Assembly (NCBI GenBank): GCA_028289565.1
Contig: JANQPE010000031.1
Span: 1 to 45,497, forward strand
DNA: 45,497 nucleotides
From: Parerythrobacter sp.
GTDB lineage: Bacteria; Pseudomonadota; Alphaproteobacteria; Sphingomonadales; Sphingomonadaceae
Reading direction: 5' to 3'
Shown here: piece by piece, positions 1 to 9,831 of the stretch
How positions within the stretch are numbered: the first letter of the stretch is position 1
Layout of the letters: each line of letters opens with the position of its first letter
Program-made: the position numbers and the translations under genes
Notes under the pieces: generated by a model
What the model was told of the DNA's origin: nothing
The model's input: the letters and a program-made list of their open reading frames with translations, nothing else
The model's database searches: none

Positions 1-53
1 AAGTGGGTATGCTGTTGTTGCCCGTTCAGCCCGGGCACGTCATACGGGCAGGC

Positions 54-2954
54 ATGAAGTCAATCATGTTCGCGCCGCTGGCGTTTTCCCTCGCTTTCAT
101 TACCCCGCTTGCCGCCCAGAATGCGGATGGAGCCAAGCCGCCAGCCGCCGCTGAAGAAACCGCCGATCGCACCGCGATCGAACCGACGCGCGGCTGGGAT
201 CCGGGCGACTGGAATCTCGAGGACAGCGAATTCACACCCGAAGCCGGTTGGGTGTTCGGCAAGCTCGATAACGGGCTACGGTATATTATCCGCAGAAACG
301 ACAGGCCGGAAGGCACAGGGCTGGTGCGAATGGAAATCGCCGCCGGCTCGATCGACGAGCGCGACGGCGAGCGCGGTTATGCGCACTATGTCGAACATAT
401 GGCTTTCAACGGTTCGACCAACGTGCCCGAAGGCGAGATGGTCAAGCTCCTCGAACGGCTCGGATTGGCTTTTGGCGCGGATACCAACGCCTCGACAAGT
501 TTCGACCGCACACAATACAGGTTGAACCTACCCAAAAACGATCTCGAACTGCTCGACACGGCACTCATGCTGATGCGCGAGACTGTTAGCGAGCTGAATT
601 TCGACGAGGAAGCTGTCCAACGCGAAAAGGGTGTGATCCTGTCCGAGCGACGCGTTCGCAACAATTACCTGCTCAAGAACATCGTCGATTCACTCGAGTT
701 CGCCTTTCCCGGCTCGCTGGTGTCGCAGCGCCTGCCGATTGGCACCGTCGAAACGCTCGAATCCGCTAATTCGGACAAGCTGCGTGCTTTCTGGGAACGC
801 GAATATGTACCTGCCGACACGGTTCTGGTTGTCGTCGGCGACTTCGATCCGGCAACGGTTGAAGCGACCATCACCGAGCGTTTCGGAGACTGGGAGGCCC
901 GCACTTCTCCCGACCAGCCGGATGCCGGGCCGGTCGACCCCGATTATGCCGGCAAAACCGACATCTATCTCGATCCCGCCCTGACCGAGAGTATCGCCTT
1001 GATCAGGCATGAACCCTATGTCGAGCGACCTGACACTATCGAAGAGCGACGCAAGAGCCTGTTGCGCCGGGTCGGTTCGCAGATTCTCGGTCGCCGCTTC
1101 CAGCGCCTGCAGCGCAGCGAGGATCCTCCCTTTCGCGGCGTCAATATCTCCAACAGCAAGTTTTTCGAGGCGGCTCGCTCCACGCAACTTTCGGTCAGTA
1201 CCGAAGAAGGTGCCTGGGAGCGCGGTCTCCAGACAGCGATCGACGAGTATCGCAGGGTACTGACTTACGGTGTTACCGAAGCCGAAATCGCCGAACAGGT
1301 GAGCAATGGACGCAATGCGCTGGAGAATGCCGTCGCCAACGCGGCAACCCGTGGCAACGGACAGTTCGTGTCGCGCGCATTCGACATGGCACGCGGTGAA
1401 GGTGTACCGGACAGTCCCGCGGAGCGGCTTGCCCGGTTCGAGGCGACGGTACCCGAGATCACTCCGGCAGCCGTTCTGGAGGCCATGCGCGAGGATTTCA
1501 TCGGGCTCGATAACCCGCTTATCCGCTTCGCCGGCAAGACTGCGCCCGAAGGCGGGACCGAAGCCTTGCGGGCAGCCGTGCAAGCGGCTTTCGCGCGCGA
1601 AATCGCACCGCCGGAAGATACGGACACCGTCGAGTTCGCCTATACCAATTTCGGAACGCCTGGAGAGATTGTCGAGGACGCCCGGACAGAAAACCTGGGC
1701 ATTCGCAAGATTCGCTTCGCCAACGGTACAATGCTCAATCTAAAGCCGACCGAAATTGCAGATGACCGTATTTCGATCAGGATCGCAATAGATGGCGGGC
1801 GCATGCTGCGCGGCAAGGACGATCCGCTGGCGGTCGAACTCGCCAACCTGTTGACCTCCGGAGGCCTGGGCAAGCATAGTCGCGACGAATTGCAGTCCAT
1901 CCTTGCCGGGCGTTCGGTCGGTGGGTCTTTCGGCGCTGGCGCAGAGGTTTTCTCCGCTTCGCGCGGCACGACGCCGCGCGATTTCCGGCTGCAATTACAG
2001 TTGATGGCCGCCTATCTCTCCGATCCCGGCTACCGCCCCGAAGGACTCGGGCCATGGCGCAAGGGATTGGACGATTTCTTCGCCCGCCTCGGCAGGACAC
2101 CCGGCTCGGCATATGGCGAAGGTATCGGACCGATCCTGTCGGATGGTGACCCGCGATTCACCCGCCAGCCGATCGAGGCTTATCGTGAACTGGATTATGA
2201 CGGACTGCGGACGACCATTTCGGAGCGGTTGGAAAATGGTGCGATTGAAATCGGTATCGTCGGCGATTTCGACGAGGACCAGGCGATCCGCCACGTCGCC
2301 GAAACATTCGGCGCACTGCCGCAGCGCGAAAATGAGTTCCGGGCCTATGACAACGGCCGTCGCGACCGCACGTTCACCGACAAACGCGGACTCCATATTC
2401 TCACCCACGAAGGCGAGGCCGACCAGGCCATGATCCGCATGATCTGGCCGACCGACGACAACAAGGATTGGGAGCAGACTTCACGCTTCACCCTGTTGTC
2501 ACGCGTCGTGCGCCTGAAGCTGACAGAGAAATTGCGCGAAGAGCTGGGGCAGACCTACTCTCCATCCGCGAGCAGCAATCAGTCCTCGATCTATCGCGAT
2601 TACGGTACATTCTCCGTCGGTGCATCGGTGGATGTGAAACAACTTGATGCAACCAAGGCCGCTCTTGTCGCCACCATCGAGGGACTGATCGCCACGGCAC
2701 CCGACGACGATCTGATGCAGCGGGCACGCCAACCGATCCTCGAATCGGTCGAAAACCGGCTCAAGAGCAATGGCGGCTGGGCTGGGCTGGTCGATCGCGC
2801 CCAAAGCAAGCCCGAGGATATCGAACGCTACCTGACCGCTATCGACCGGTACAAGGCCATTACCGGCAAAGATCTGCAGGAACTCGCCCGGGCCTATCTC
2901 AATCCGGAGCAGGCGGTGGAAATTCGCGTCGTCCCTTCACAGACCACCGAATAG
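54..2954 (+). CDS. M16 family zinc metallopeptidase (exported)
   Basis: Large two-lobed insulinase/pitrilysin-type peptidase of 966 residues, expected to degrade peptides in the periplasm or at the envelope. The zinc motif HYVEH lies at residues 111-115 (HxxEH) and a Glu at about 191 sits where the third zinc ligand is expected. A second, inactive-type M16 half follows, ending with the R/Y-containing segment typical of the family (EELGQTYSPSA). I start at the ATG at 54 because it gives a clean signal peptide (MKSIMFAPLAFSLAF, cleavage after LAAQ or nearby). In-frame GTG and ATG codons at 3 and 9 would add a poor N-terminus, and anything upstream lies outside the window. The Shine-Dalgarno is weak (GGGCAGG). 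A 110-base gap separates it from purS, so it is probably its own unit. Confidence 0.88.
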   Translation: MKSIMFAPLAFSLAFITPLAAQNADGAKPPAAAEETADRTAIEPTRGWDPGDWNLEDSEFTPEAGWVFGKLDNGLRYIIRRNDRPEGTGLVRMEIAAGSIDERDGERGYAHYVEHMAFNGSTNVPEGEMVKLLERLGLAFGADTNASTSFDRTQYRLNLPKNDLELLDTALMLMRETVSELNFDEEAVQREKGVILSERRVRNNYLLKNIVDSLEFAFPGSLVSQRLPIGTVETLESANSDKLRAFWEREYVPADTVLVVVGDFDPATVEATITERFGDWEARTSPDQPDAGPVDPDYAGKTDIYLDPALTESIALIRHEPYVERPDTIEERRKSLLRRVGSQILGRRFQRLQRSEDPPFRGVNISNSKFFEAARSTQLSVSTEEGAWERGLQTAIDEYRRVLTYGVTEAEIAEQVSNGRNALENAVANAATRGNGQFVSRAFDMARGEGVPDSPAERLARFEATVPEITPAAVLEAMREDFIGLDNPLIRFAGKTAPEGGTEALRAAVQAAFAREIAPPEDTDTVEFAYTNFGTPGEIVEDARTENLGIRKIRFANGTMLNLKPTEIADDRISIRIAIDGGRMLRGKDDPLAVELANLLTSGGLGKHSRDELQSILAGRSVGGSFGAGAEVFSASRGTTPRDFRLQLQLMAAYLSDPGYRPEGLGPWRKGLDDFFARLGRTPGSAYGEGIGPILSDGDPRFTRQPIEAYRELDYDGLRTTISERLENGAIEIGIVGDFDEDQAIRHVAETFGALPQRENEFRAYDNGRRDRTFTDKRGLHILTHEGEADQAMIRMIWPTDDNKDWEQTSRFTLLSRVVRLKLTEKLREELGQTYSPSASSNQSSIYRDYGTFSVGASVDVKQLDATKAALVATIEGLIATAPDDDLMQRARQPILESVENRLKSNGGWAGLVDRAQSKPEDIERYLTAIDRYKAITGKDLQELARAYLNPEQAVEIRVVPSQTTE

Positions 2955-3064
2955 ACAAGCGTCGAAACTGAGGAAGCAGGCGCGGCAACGCTTGCCCTTC
3001 CCTGTCACGGGCGGCATAGGCGCGCGCAAAGCAAGCAGGATGTCCCCGCGAAAGGCCGATAGAC

Positions 3065-3304
3065 ATGAAAGTCCGCGTCCATGTGAACCTCAAGCCCGGC
3101 GTGCTCGATCCCCAGGGAAGAGCCGTGCACCATGCGCTCGAGGGACTGGGCTTCAAAGGACTTGAGGATGTCAGGATCGGCCGGCTCGTCGAACTGGATG
3201 TGGCAGACGACACCAGCGACGAGGTACTCGATGAGATGTGCCGGAAGCTGCTCGCCAACATGGTGATCGAGAATTACAAGATAGAGAAGCCGGAAACAGT
3301 GTGA
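3065..3304 (+). CDS. purS: Phosphoribosylformylglycinamidine synthase subunit PurS
   Basis: Small 79-residue subunit that bridges PurL and PurQ in the three-protein FGAM synthase, which converts FGAR to FGAM in de novo purine synthesis. The opening [18 protein letters not shown] and the segment [16 protein letters not shown] are characteristic. Length is normal for PurS. GAAAGG upstream of the ATG serves as ribosome binding site. The stop codon shares one base with the purQ start (TGATG), so the two are translationally coupled. PurL, the large subunit, is not in this window. Confidence 0.95.
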   Translation: MKVRVHVNLKPGVLDPQGRAVHHALEGLGFKGLEDVRIGRLVELDVADDTSDEVLDEMCRKLLANMVIENYKIEKPETV

Positions 3305-3984
3305 TGGGGGGCTTTCGCGCGGCTGTCATTACCTTTCCGGGATCCAACTGCGACCGGGACATGGCGGTTGCGCTGGAAATGATTTCCGGCACTGCGCCGA
3401 TCCGCGTCTGGCACGGCGATGCCGATCTGCCCGACAGGCTCGACTTCATCGCCTTGCCCGGGGGGTTTTCCTATGGCGACTACCTCCGCTCTGGAGCGAT
3501 GGCGGCAAACAGCCCGATCATGCGCGCAGTCAAGAAGGCAGCCGAACGCGGAGTGCCGGTACTGGGCGTCTGCAATGGCTTCCAGATCCTGACCGAAAGC
3601 GGCATGTTGCCCGGCGCCTTGATGCGCAATCGCGGTCAGACCTTCATCTGTCGCACGGCTTCCCTTACGGTCGAGAACAACCAGACGCTTTTTACCTCGG
3701 GCTACGAGGCAGGGGCCGCGATTCATATTCCCGTGGCACATCACGATGGCAATTTCTTCGCCGACGAGGAAACGCTCGACCGGATCGAAGGCGATGGCAG
3801 GGTGGCATTCCGGTACAACGGGGCATGCAACGGTTCGCAGCGGGATATCGCAGGCGTACTGAACGCGGCCGGCAATGTTCTGGGCATGATGCCCCATCCC
3901 GAACGTGCGATCGATGCTGACCATGGCGGCGTCGACGGCAAGGCTCTGTTCGAAAGCGCTGTGAACACTTTTGTAGGAGCGTAA
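3304..3984 (+). CDS. purQ: Phosphoribosylformylglycinamidine synthase glutaminase subunit PurQ
   Basis: Class I glutamine amidotransferase of 226 residues that supplies ammonia to PurL for FGAM formation. The nucleophile Cys90 sits in GVCNGFQ, and His198 and Glu200 in MMPHPE complete the triad. The opening [13 protein letters not shown] is the PurQ signature. I start at the ATG at 3304, overlapping the purS stop by one base; an in-frame start at 3238 would lie inside purS and add residues with no family match. It ends 18 bases before the convergent GGDEF/EAL gene, with no T-tract hairpin between them. Confidence 0.95.
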   Translation: MGGFRAAVITFPGSNCDRDMAVALEMISGTAPIRVWHGDADLPDRLDFIALPGGFSYGDYLRSGAMAANSPIMRAVKKAAERGVPVLGVCNGFQILTESGMLPGALMRNRGQTFICRTASLTVENNQTLFTSGYEAGAAIHIPVAHHDGNFFADEETLDRIEGDGRVAFRYNGACNGSQRDIAGVLNAAGNVLGMMPHPERAIDADHGGVDGKALFESAVNTFVGA

Positions 3985-4002
3985 CCGGCGCACCGGCCGG
4001 AA

Positions 4003-6354
4003 TCAGGCAGTTATGCGCCCTGGGTCGTCGAACAGGCCGTGCACTTCATCCGAAGGCATTGGCCGACCAAAATAATATCCCTGAATCTTGGTGCAACCGA
4101 GGCTGCGGATCATCTCCGCTTCCTCAGCCGTTTCAACGCCTTCGGCAGTTGTGGCCATGCCCAGACTCTGCGCCATGGCAACCACTGCGCGGATGATCGC
4201 CAAGCTTTCCGCATGCTCGTTAGCCGCACCTTGTACGAAAGACCGATCGACCTTGATGGTCGAGAAGTGCAATTTGCGCAGATAGCCAAGCGAGGAATAT
4301 CCGGTACCAAAATCGTCAAGTGCGACACTGCATCCAAGCGCCATGATCTGCTCGAGGGCTGAGCGGGCAAGGCTTGCGTCGCGCAGGAAAATGCTCTCGG
4401 TCACCTCGATCTCGAGCCGATGCGCGGGCAAACCGCTGTTCGACAGGGCGCGCACGACTGTCGCGGCAAAATCCGGTTCGATCAATTGCTCGCCCGAAAC
4501 ATTTACAGCCACCCTGATGTGCTGGGGCCAATTCATCGCCTCACCACATGCCTGTTCGAGCACCCATTCACCGATCGGTACGATCAGCCTGGTATCCTCT
4601 GCCAGAGGAATGAACTTGCCCGGGCTGACAAATCCGTGCTCGCCGCTTTGCCAGCGAACGAGCGCTTCGAAACTCACGATACTCTCTTCATGCGCGTCGA
4701 CAACCGGCTGGAAATTCAACATCAACTCGTCGCGCTCAAGCGCACGGCGGAGCGAGAATTCGAGTTGTCGACGTTCTTCTGCAGATGCATGCAATGACGG
4801 TTCGTAAGGAAAGTGCGAACCGCCGCCCTCATCTTTTGCGCGATACAGCGCAAGGTCCGCATTGCGCATCAGCTTTTCGACGTCGTCGCCATCACGCGGT
4901 CCGAGAGCCGATCCAACGCTTGCCCCGACATAAAGTGTATGATGGTCGATCTCGTAGGGGTGCGAGAGCTTCTCGATCACCGTGCGCGCGACCTTATCGA
5001 CCAAGCCTTTTTCCGAAGCATCGCGAATCACGATCGCGAACTCATCGCCTCCCAGGCGACCGCATGTTTCATTCTCGGTCATCAAGCTCTTGAGGCGCTT
5101 GGAGACCTGCGCCAGCAACTGATCGCCAACAAGATGACCAAGGGAATCATTGACTGCCTTGAAGCGATCGAGATCGATCATCAGGAACGCACAGCGCGAG
5201 CGCCATTGGTTAGAATAACGCAAGGCATCGCCGAGCGCCTCGTTCAGCATCAGGCGATTGGGCAAGCCGGTCAATGTATCGTACCGCGCGAGATAAGCGA
5301 TCTTCTCGCTCGATTCACGCTGCTCGGTCACATCGGAGCCTACTCCGCGAAAACCGATATAAGTCCCACGTTCATCAAGCATCGGCGTACCGGAAAGCTC
5401 CCACCAGCGATTCTCGCGATCGATCGTGACCTTGACCATGAGATTGGAAAAGCTCTCGCGTCGTTTCAACCGCTCGGCGAGATCGTGAAGACTTGGAGGA
5501 AACTGGCCGGTTATCCAGTTGTCGCCTGCGATAAGCTCCACGAAAGACTTGCCTTCGATCTCTTCAGGCGCCTTGCCAAGGGCGTAGGAAAACCGCGGCG
5601 ACACCGCCCTGACGCGGCGATTTGTATCCACCTGCCACAACCAATCGGCCTGGTTTTCCTCGAATTCGCGCAACAGGAGCGACACCACCTCGTTTTTTTC
5701 GGCCATTCCCGCTTCGGCAATGCGCGAGAGAAGATAGGTCTTGCCCGATGTGAATGTTCCGGCAGTGATAATTCCAAGGAAGGCGAGCACAAGAAAAGCA
5801 GCCTCGTTGGCGCCCGTGTAAACCATGAACGCAGCACTTGCGAGCGAAGTGGTCCATGCGAAAATCAACGTGCCCAGCGGCGCCCCGGACAAGACCAGCG
5901 AGCATGCCACTATCATGACCGCGACGGTGTTCCACATGCCCAGTTGATCATCCACCGGAGCATAGGCAGCGAACAGAGTCAGCGGTATGCACCAGACAAG
6001 CGCGGCGACGAATGCGATCAGAGCATGGCGAAAGATATCGTTCGTTGAGACCTTGCGCCTGTCAGCATCGCGTTGCGCGCTGTTCCATCGCCCGCCCAGA
6101 AAAAGAAACCCGGCCAGCAAGAGGAGCCAGCCACTGAGCAGGGCCGGCGGAACGTCGTCGTGGAAGAGCCAAATCGCAATTCCTGCTGCAACCACGTCAC
6201 CGAAAATAAGTGCCCTTGCCATTTGCCCCAGGCGCGTAAGCTGGAGCCCGCGCAGATAGGCGCGATGATCGTCCGCCGGCCCGAACAGGCCGAGGAAGCT
6301 TTTCGCCGTTATCCTGCCCGGAGCAGGAAGTTGCTTGGATCCTGTCTCGCTCAC
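4003..6354 (-). CDS. Membrane-bound PAS-GGDEF-EAL protein (cyclic-di-GMP turnover)
   Basis: About 783 residues. The N-terminal part has roughly six hydrophobic segments (residues 45-205), followed by a PAS domain (about 230-345), a GGDEF diguanylate cyclase domain with intact GGDEF at 435-439, and an EAL phosphodiesterase domain with intact EAL at 563-565 and DDFGTGYSS from 680. Both catalytic signatures look complete, so it could make or degrade cyclic-di-GMP; net activity cannot be read from sequence. I see no RxxD inhibitory site just before GGDEF. The start is uncertain: GTG at 6354 has AAGG directly before it, while TTG at 6375 would add seven residues and has no visible Shine-Dalgarno. 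The gene appears to stand alone. Confidence 0.9.
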   Translation of the reverse strand: MSETGSKQLPAPGRITAKSFLGLFGPADDHRAYLRGLQLTRLGQMARALIFGDVVAAGIAIWLFHDDVPPALLSGWLLLLAGFLFLGGRWNSAQRDADRRKVSTNDIFRHALIAFVAALVWCIPLTLFAAYAPVDDQLGMWNTVAVMIVACSLVLSGAPLGTLIFAWTTSLASAAFMVYTGANEAAFLVLAFLGIITAGTFTSGKTYLLSRIAEAGMAEKNEVVSLLLREFEENQADWLWQVDTNRRVRAVSPRFSYALGKAPEEIEGKSFVELIAGDNWITGQFPPSLHDLAERLKRRESFSNLMVKVTIDRENRWWELSGTPMLDERGTYIGFRGVGSDVTEQRESSEKIAYLARYDTLTGLPNRLMLNEALGDALRYSNQWRSRCAFLMIDLDRFKAVNDSLGHLVGDQLLAQVSKRLKSLMTENETCGRLGGDEFAIVIRDASEKGLVDKVARTVIEKLSHPYEIDHHTLYVGASVGSALGPRDGDDVEKLMRNADLALYRAKDEGGGSHFPYEPSLHASAEERRQLEFSLRRALERDELMLNFQPVVDAHEESIVSFEALVRWQSGEHGFVSPGKFIPLAEDTRLIVPIGEWVLEQACGEAMNWPQHIRVAVNVSGEQLIEPDFAATVVRALSNSGLPAHRLEIEVTESIFLRDASLARSALEQIMALGCSVALDDFGTGYSSLGYLRKLHFSTIKVDRSFVQGAANEHAESLAIIRAVVAMAQSLGMATTAEGVETAEEAEMIRSLGCTKIQGYYFGRPMPSDEVHGLFDDPGRITA

Positions 6355-6450
6355 CCTTGTGCGCGTAGCGTACAAAGGTTAGTGGCCGGTAAAGCATGCG
6401 ACACCGGATCGCTGTCGATACCCTGAGTATTGTATTTGTTTCGCAATGGG

Positions 6451-6822
6451 TTACTCGGAGAGTGCTTTTCGCGCCTCTTCCCAATTTCGACCGTCGTAAT
6501 CAACTTTGTGCACATCCCTGTCGGGAGGATTGTCGAGGCAGCGAAAATTCACGCTCCACGCGTCGGGATGCGAACGTGGTCGATAGAAGCTCTTGATACC
6601 GCAATGCCGGCAGAAGAGGTGGTCGGCCTGCTCCGTCCCGAAGCGATAGGTGGACAAGTCGTCCCTGCCGCGCTCGATTTCGAAATGCTCATGCGGAACG
6701 ATCAGGTGCAGATAGCCCGTCCGGGAACAGATCGAGCAATTGCAATCAAGCAGCTTGAATGGTGGTTCTGCCTCCAGAGCAAAGCGAACCGCCCCGCAGT
6801 GGCAGCCGCCGGCCAACTTCAT
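6451..6822 (-). CDS. GFA-family (CENP-V type) zinc protein
   Basis: 123-residue protein of the glutathione-dependent formaldehyde-activating family. All seven expected cysteines are present: C7 and C9 (GCHCG), C27, C29 and C32 (CNCSIC), and C71 and C74 (CRHC), which form the two zinc sites. Members are usually annotated as S-(hydroxymethyl)glutathione synthase-like, but most, this one included, have no proven substrate. Its ATG overlaps the glmS stop by four bases (ATGA), so it is translated from the glmS message. The coupling to amino-sugar synthesis is probably positional rather than functional. Confidence 0.85.
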   Translation of the reverse strand: MKLAGGCHCGAVRFALEAEPPFKLLDCNCSICSRTGYLHLIVPHEHFEIERGRDDLSTYRFGTEQADHLFCRHCGIKSFYRPRSHPDAWSVNFRCLDNPPDRDVHKVDYDGRNWEEARKALSE

Positions 6823-8642
6823 TCGACAGTTACCGACTTGGCCAGGTTACGCGGCTGATCGACATCCGTGCCCTTCACACATGCCACGTGATAGGCGAGC
6901 AGTTGCACGGGTACCGCATAAACCAGCGGAGCGATCAGCGGATGGACTTTCGGCATTTCGATCGTGGCAATGCATCCCTCGCCCGCCTCCCGCAATCCGT
7001 CGGCATCGGAGATCAGCACGATCTGTCCTCCACGTGCGCGCACTTCCTGCATGTTGGACACGGTCTTTTCGAAAAGCGGGCCGGAAGGCGCAAGCACGAT
7101 CACCGGCACCGCTTCGTCGATCAATGCGATCGGACCGTGTTTCATCTCGCCCGAAGCGTATCCTTCAGCATGGATATAGCTGATTTCCTTGAGCTTCAGC
7201 GCGCCTTCCAGCGCAAGCGGGTAGTCGGGCCCGCGGCCCAGATACAGCACGTCACGCGCCGGGGCGATCACATGCGCCATCGCCGCGATATCGTCATCAT
7301 GGTCGAGTGCGGCATTGAGGCAGGCGGGCGCTTCGAGCAGGTGGCGAACGATGTCTTCCTCGCCCGCGCGATCGACCAGTCCCCTCACCACCGCCATATG
7401 TGCCGCAAGGGCAGCGAGCACAGCAAGTTGGCAGGTAAAGGCCTTGGTCGACGCGACACCGATTTCCGGCCCGGCATGCGTCGGGAGCAGCAGGTCTGCT
7501 TCACGGGCCATCGAACTGGTCGGGACGTTGACGACGACGCCAATGGTCTGGCCCGCTTCCTTGCAGTGGCGCAGCGCCGCCAGCGTATCCGCCGTCTCGC
7601 CGCTTTGCGAGATGAACAGCGAAAGCCCGCCATCCTCCAGCACAGGCTCGCGATAGCGGAACTCGCTCGCCACATCGATATCAACCGGTACGCGGGCAAA
7701 TTGCTCGAACCAGTATTTTGCGACCATCCCGGCGTAATAGGATGTGCCGCAAGCAACGATCGTCACCCGGTTTATGGCGGAAAGATCGAAGTCGATCTGG
7801 GGCAGCGCGACACTGTTGTCCGACCGGCGCAGATATGAACCAAGCGTCTGCGCGACTACTGTCGGCTGTTCGAAAATCTCTTTCTGCATGAAGTGGCGGT
7901 AATTGCCTTTTTCGACAGCGGCCGCAGATGCGCCGGAAGTTGTAACTTCGCGCTCCACAAGATTGTTTTCACTGTCAAAAATTCGCACTTCATCATGCGT
8001 AACGATAACCCAGTCGCCCTCTTCGAGATAGGTGATCTTCTGAGTCAGCGGGGCCAGGGCCAGAGCATCGGAGCCCAGATACATCTCGCCGTCACCGTAA
8101 CCAACGACCAATGGCGAACCGAGCCGGGCGCCGGCCAGCAGGCCGGGGTGATCGCGGAAAGCGACCGCCAGTGCAAAGGCACCGCGCAAGCGGGGTAACA
8201 CCGCCTTGATCGCTTCTTCCGGAGAGGCCCCCTTCTCGACTTCCGCCGATACGAGATGCGCCACGACTTCGGTATCGGTTTCGCTTTCCAATATGCGCCC
8301 GGCTTCGACCAGTTCGTCGCGCAGCGGCTTGAAGTTTTCGATAATCCCGTTGTGCACCAGGGCCACCTCGCCCGTGGCATGCGGATGTGCATTGCTTTCC
8401 GTCGGTGCGCCATGCGTCGCCCAGCGGGTATGCGCAATTCCTATATCGCCGCTGGCCGGGCTGCGTTCCAGTTCGACCACAAGGTTCTGCAACTTTCCCT
8501 CGGCCCGGCGACGGACGAGTGCGCCATCGTCGATGGTGCAAATCCCCGCGCTGTCATAACCGCGATATTCCATGCGGCGCAGGCCGTCGACCAGCCGCTG
8601 CGCAACCGGTTCGGTTCCCACTATGCCGATAATTCCGCACAT
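6819..8642 (-). CDS. glmS: Glutamine--fructose-6-phosphate aminotransferase (isomerizing)
   Basis: 607 residues, the usual length for GlmS, which makes glucosamine-6-phosphate from fructose-6-phosphate and glutamine as the first step toward UDP-GlcNAc for peptidoglycan and lipid A. The N-terminal glutaminase begins MCGIIGIVG with Cys2 as nucleophile after Met removal. Two SIS sugar-isomerase domains follow, with ACGTSYYAG and SQSGETADT, and the C-terminus ends KSVTVE as is typical. It is the first gene of a two-gene unit with the GFA protein. I see no glmS ribozyme-like element in the 82 bases upstream, only a short imperfect hairpin around 8670-8690. Confidence 0.97.
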   Translation of the reverse strand: MCGIIGIVGTEPVAQRLVDGLRRMEYRGYDSAGICTIDDGALVRRRAEGKLQNLVVELERSPASGDIGIAHTRWATHGAPTESNAHPHATGEVALVHNGIIENFKPLRDELVEAGRILESETDTEVVAHLVSAEVEKGASPEEAIKAVLPRLRGAFALAVAFRDHPGLLAGARLGSPLVVGYGDGEMYLGSDALALAPLTQKITYLEEGDWVIVTHDEVRIFDSENNLVEREVTTSGASAAAVEKGNYRHFMQKEIFEQPTVVAQTLGSYLRRSDNSVALPQIDFDLSAINRVTIVACGTSYYAGMVAKYWFEQFARVPVDIDVASEFRYREPVLEDGGLSLFISQSGETADTLAALRHCKEAGQTIGVVVNVPTSSMAREADLLLPTHAGPEIGVASTKAFTCQLAVLAALAAHMAVVRGLVDRAGEEDIVRHLLEAPACLNAALDHDDDIAAMAHVIAPARDVLYLGRGPDYPLALEGALKLKEISYIHAEGYASGEMKHGPIALIDEAVPVIVLAPSGPLFEKTVSNMQEVRARGGQIVLISDADGLREAGEGCIATIEMPKVHPLIAPLVYAVPVQLLAYHVACVKGTDVDQPRNLAKSVTVE

Positions 8643-8724
8643 ATACAGATTGCCTTCGTCGAGTATCCGGCGGGCTACTTAGCCGCCAAGGGTTGCTGTC
8701 CGTGTAACGAATGCAGCGCCGGGT

Positions 8725-9624
8725 TCAATGGCGGTTTGGCGCACTCGCCGGCCGGCCCTGCCACCACAAGGCAAGCCCGGCGCCGATAATGATGGTCGCG
8801 CCAAGCAGGGTCGTCACGTCGGGAATGTCCGAAAACAATAGCCAGCCCAGGATAATCGCGACAAGCAATTGGACATAGCTCATCGGCGAAACCAATGCCG
8901 CGCCAGCCTTCGACGTACCGAGAAAGATCAGCCAATGCGCGATACTGGCAGTAACGGCCACCGCGGCGCACCGCGCAACGATCGTCCAGTCGGGCCAATC
9001 GACAGCCAGTGCCGTACTGCCGCTCAAATGCCCGGCCAACGCCGCGGCAACCAACAATGGAGCGGCAATACCTGCCATATAGACCTGCATCGACAAGGCG
9101 CTGCCCTGCCCTGCACTTGCACGGTTGGCGATCACCATCAGACTGAACAGCAGCGCCGCCCCCAGCGGGAGAAAGGCAACCCAGCCGAGTTCCGCGACAT
9201 TGGGCCGCAGGATCAGCAACACTCCACCGAAAGCGATCACCGAAGCGATCCATGTCAGCGGGCGAACCTTTTCGCCCAGCAGCGGGCCGCTAAGCAAGGC
9301 TGTGAAAATCGGTGCAAGAAAGACCAGCGCGGTCGCCTCGGCCAGTGGCATGGCAAACAGGGCCGCGAAGAAGAACATCGTCGAACCCGCCAGGCTCGCA
9401 CCTCTGGCAACCTGAATCCATGGACGCCTCGGTCGAAAAGCGCTTGGCCCCTCTTTCAACCCCAAAAGGGCGGCCAATCCCACCGCCCCGATGACGAAGC
9501 GCAAGGCGGCAACGGCAATCGGCGACCATTCGCCCGCCAACGTCTTGATGATCGCATCGCCGCAGGTGAGTACGGCAAAACCCGCCAGCGCCAACAACAA
9601 TCCCTGGCGTTCGTCCTGTTTCAT
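8725..9624 (-). CDS. DMT-superfamily (EamA) transporter
   Basis: 299-residue integral membrane protein with about ten hydrophobic helices in two EamA repeats, of the drug/metabolite transporter superfamily. Small-molecule export is the usual role, and the substrate is unknown. I start at the ATG at 9624 (MKQDERQGLLLALAG): it has GGAAGGG about 6 bases upstream and gives the standard family length. An in-frame extension up to 9816 would add a charged, non-membrane stretch with no family match and would cover most of the divergent promoter region. It is divergent from the glycoconjugate locus across a 207-base gap. Confidence 0.88.
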   Translation of the reverse strand: MKQDERQGLLLALAGFAVLTCGDAIIKTLAGEWSPIAVAALRFVIGAVGLAALLGLKEGPSAFRPRRPWIQVARGASLAGSTMFFFAALFAMPLAEATALVFLAPIFTALLSGPLLGEKVRPLTWIASVIAFGGVLLILRPNVAELGWVAFLPLGAALLFSLMVIANRASAGQGSALSMQVYMAGIAAPLLVAAALAGHLSGSTALAVDWPDWTIVARCAAVAVTASIAHWLIFLGTSKAGAALVSPMSYVQLLVAIILGWLLFSDIPDVTTLLGATIIIGAGLALWWQGRPASAPNRH

Positions 9625-9831
9625 GCACACCCTTCCAGCCAAAAGCGGGCGCATAGGAGTGATAGTGCATGGGGGGAAGGCCTGTTTTTTCGCATGTTCC
9701 GGGTCCGCGGTCTGAAAGTATGGCCCAAACCTTTCGCAGCGTGGTTTACGCTTCCTTAAGCCTTGAGCGGGATACCGGCTCTCAAGCGCGTGCGCAGGGG
9801 GCGTGCAAGGAAGCACGATCAGGGGCCGGGA

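Noticed and set aside
4813-6048. Long open frame on the plus strand antisense to the GGDEF/EAL gene
   Set aside because: It mirrors a gene with clear domains; long antisense frames are common in GC-rich DNA and the product has no recognisable motif. The same applies to 6759-7838, 23336-24802, 26512-27739 and 30376-31623 (plus strand) and 690-1583 (minus strand).
8643-8724. glmS-type ribozyme or riboswitch upstream of glmS
   Set aside because: Only a short imperfect hairpin is present, and the glmS ribozyme is a feature of Gram-positive bacteria; nothing in the 82 bases matches its core.
9762-9786. Dyad CTTGAG ... CTCAAG upstream of the first glycosyltransferase gene
   Set aside because: Six-base arms with uneven inner pairing could arise by chance in a 207-base gap; no known operator resembles it.
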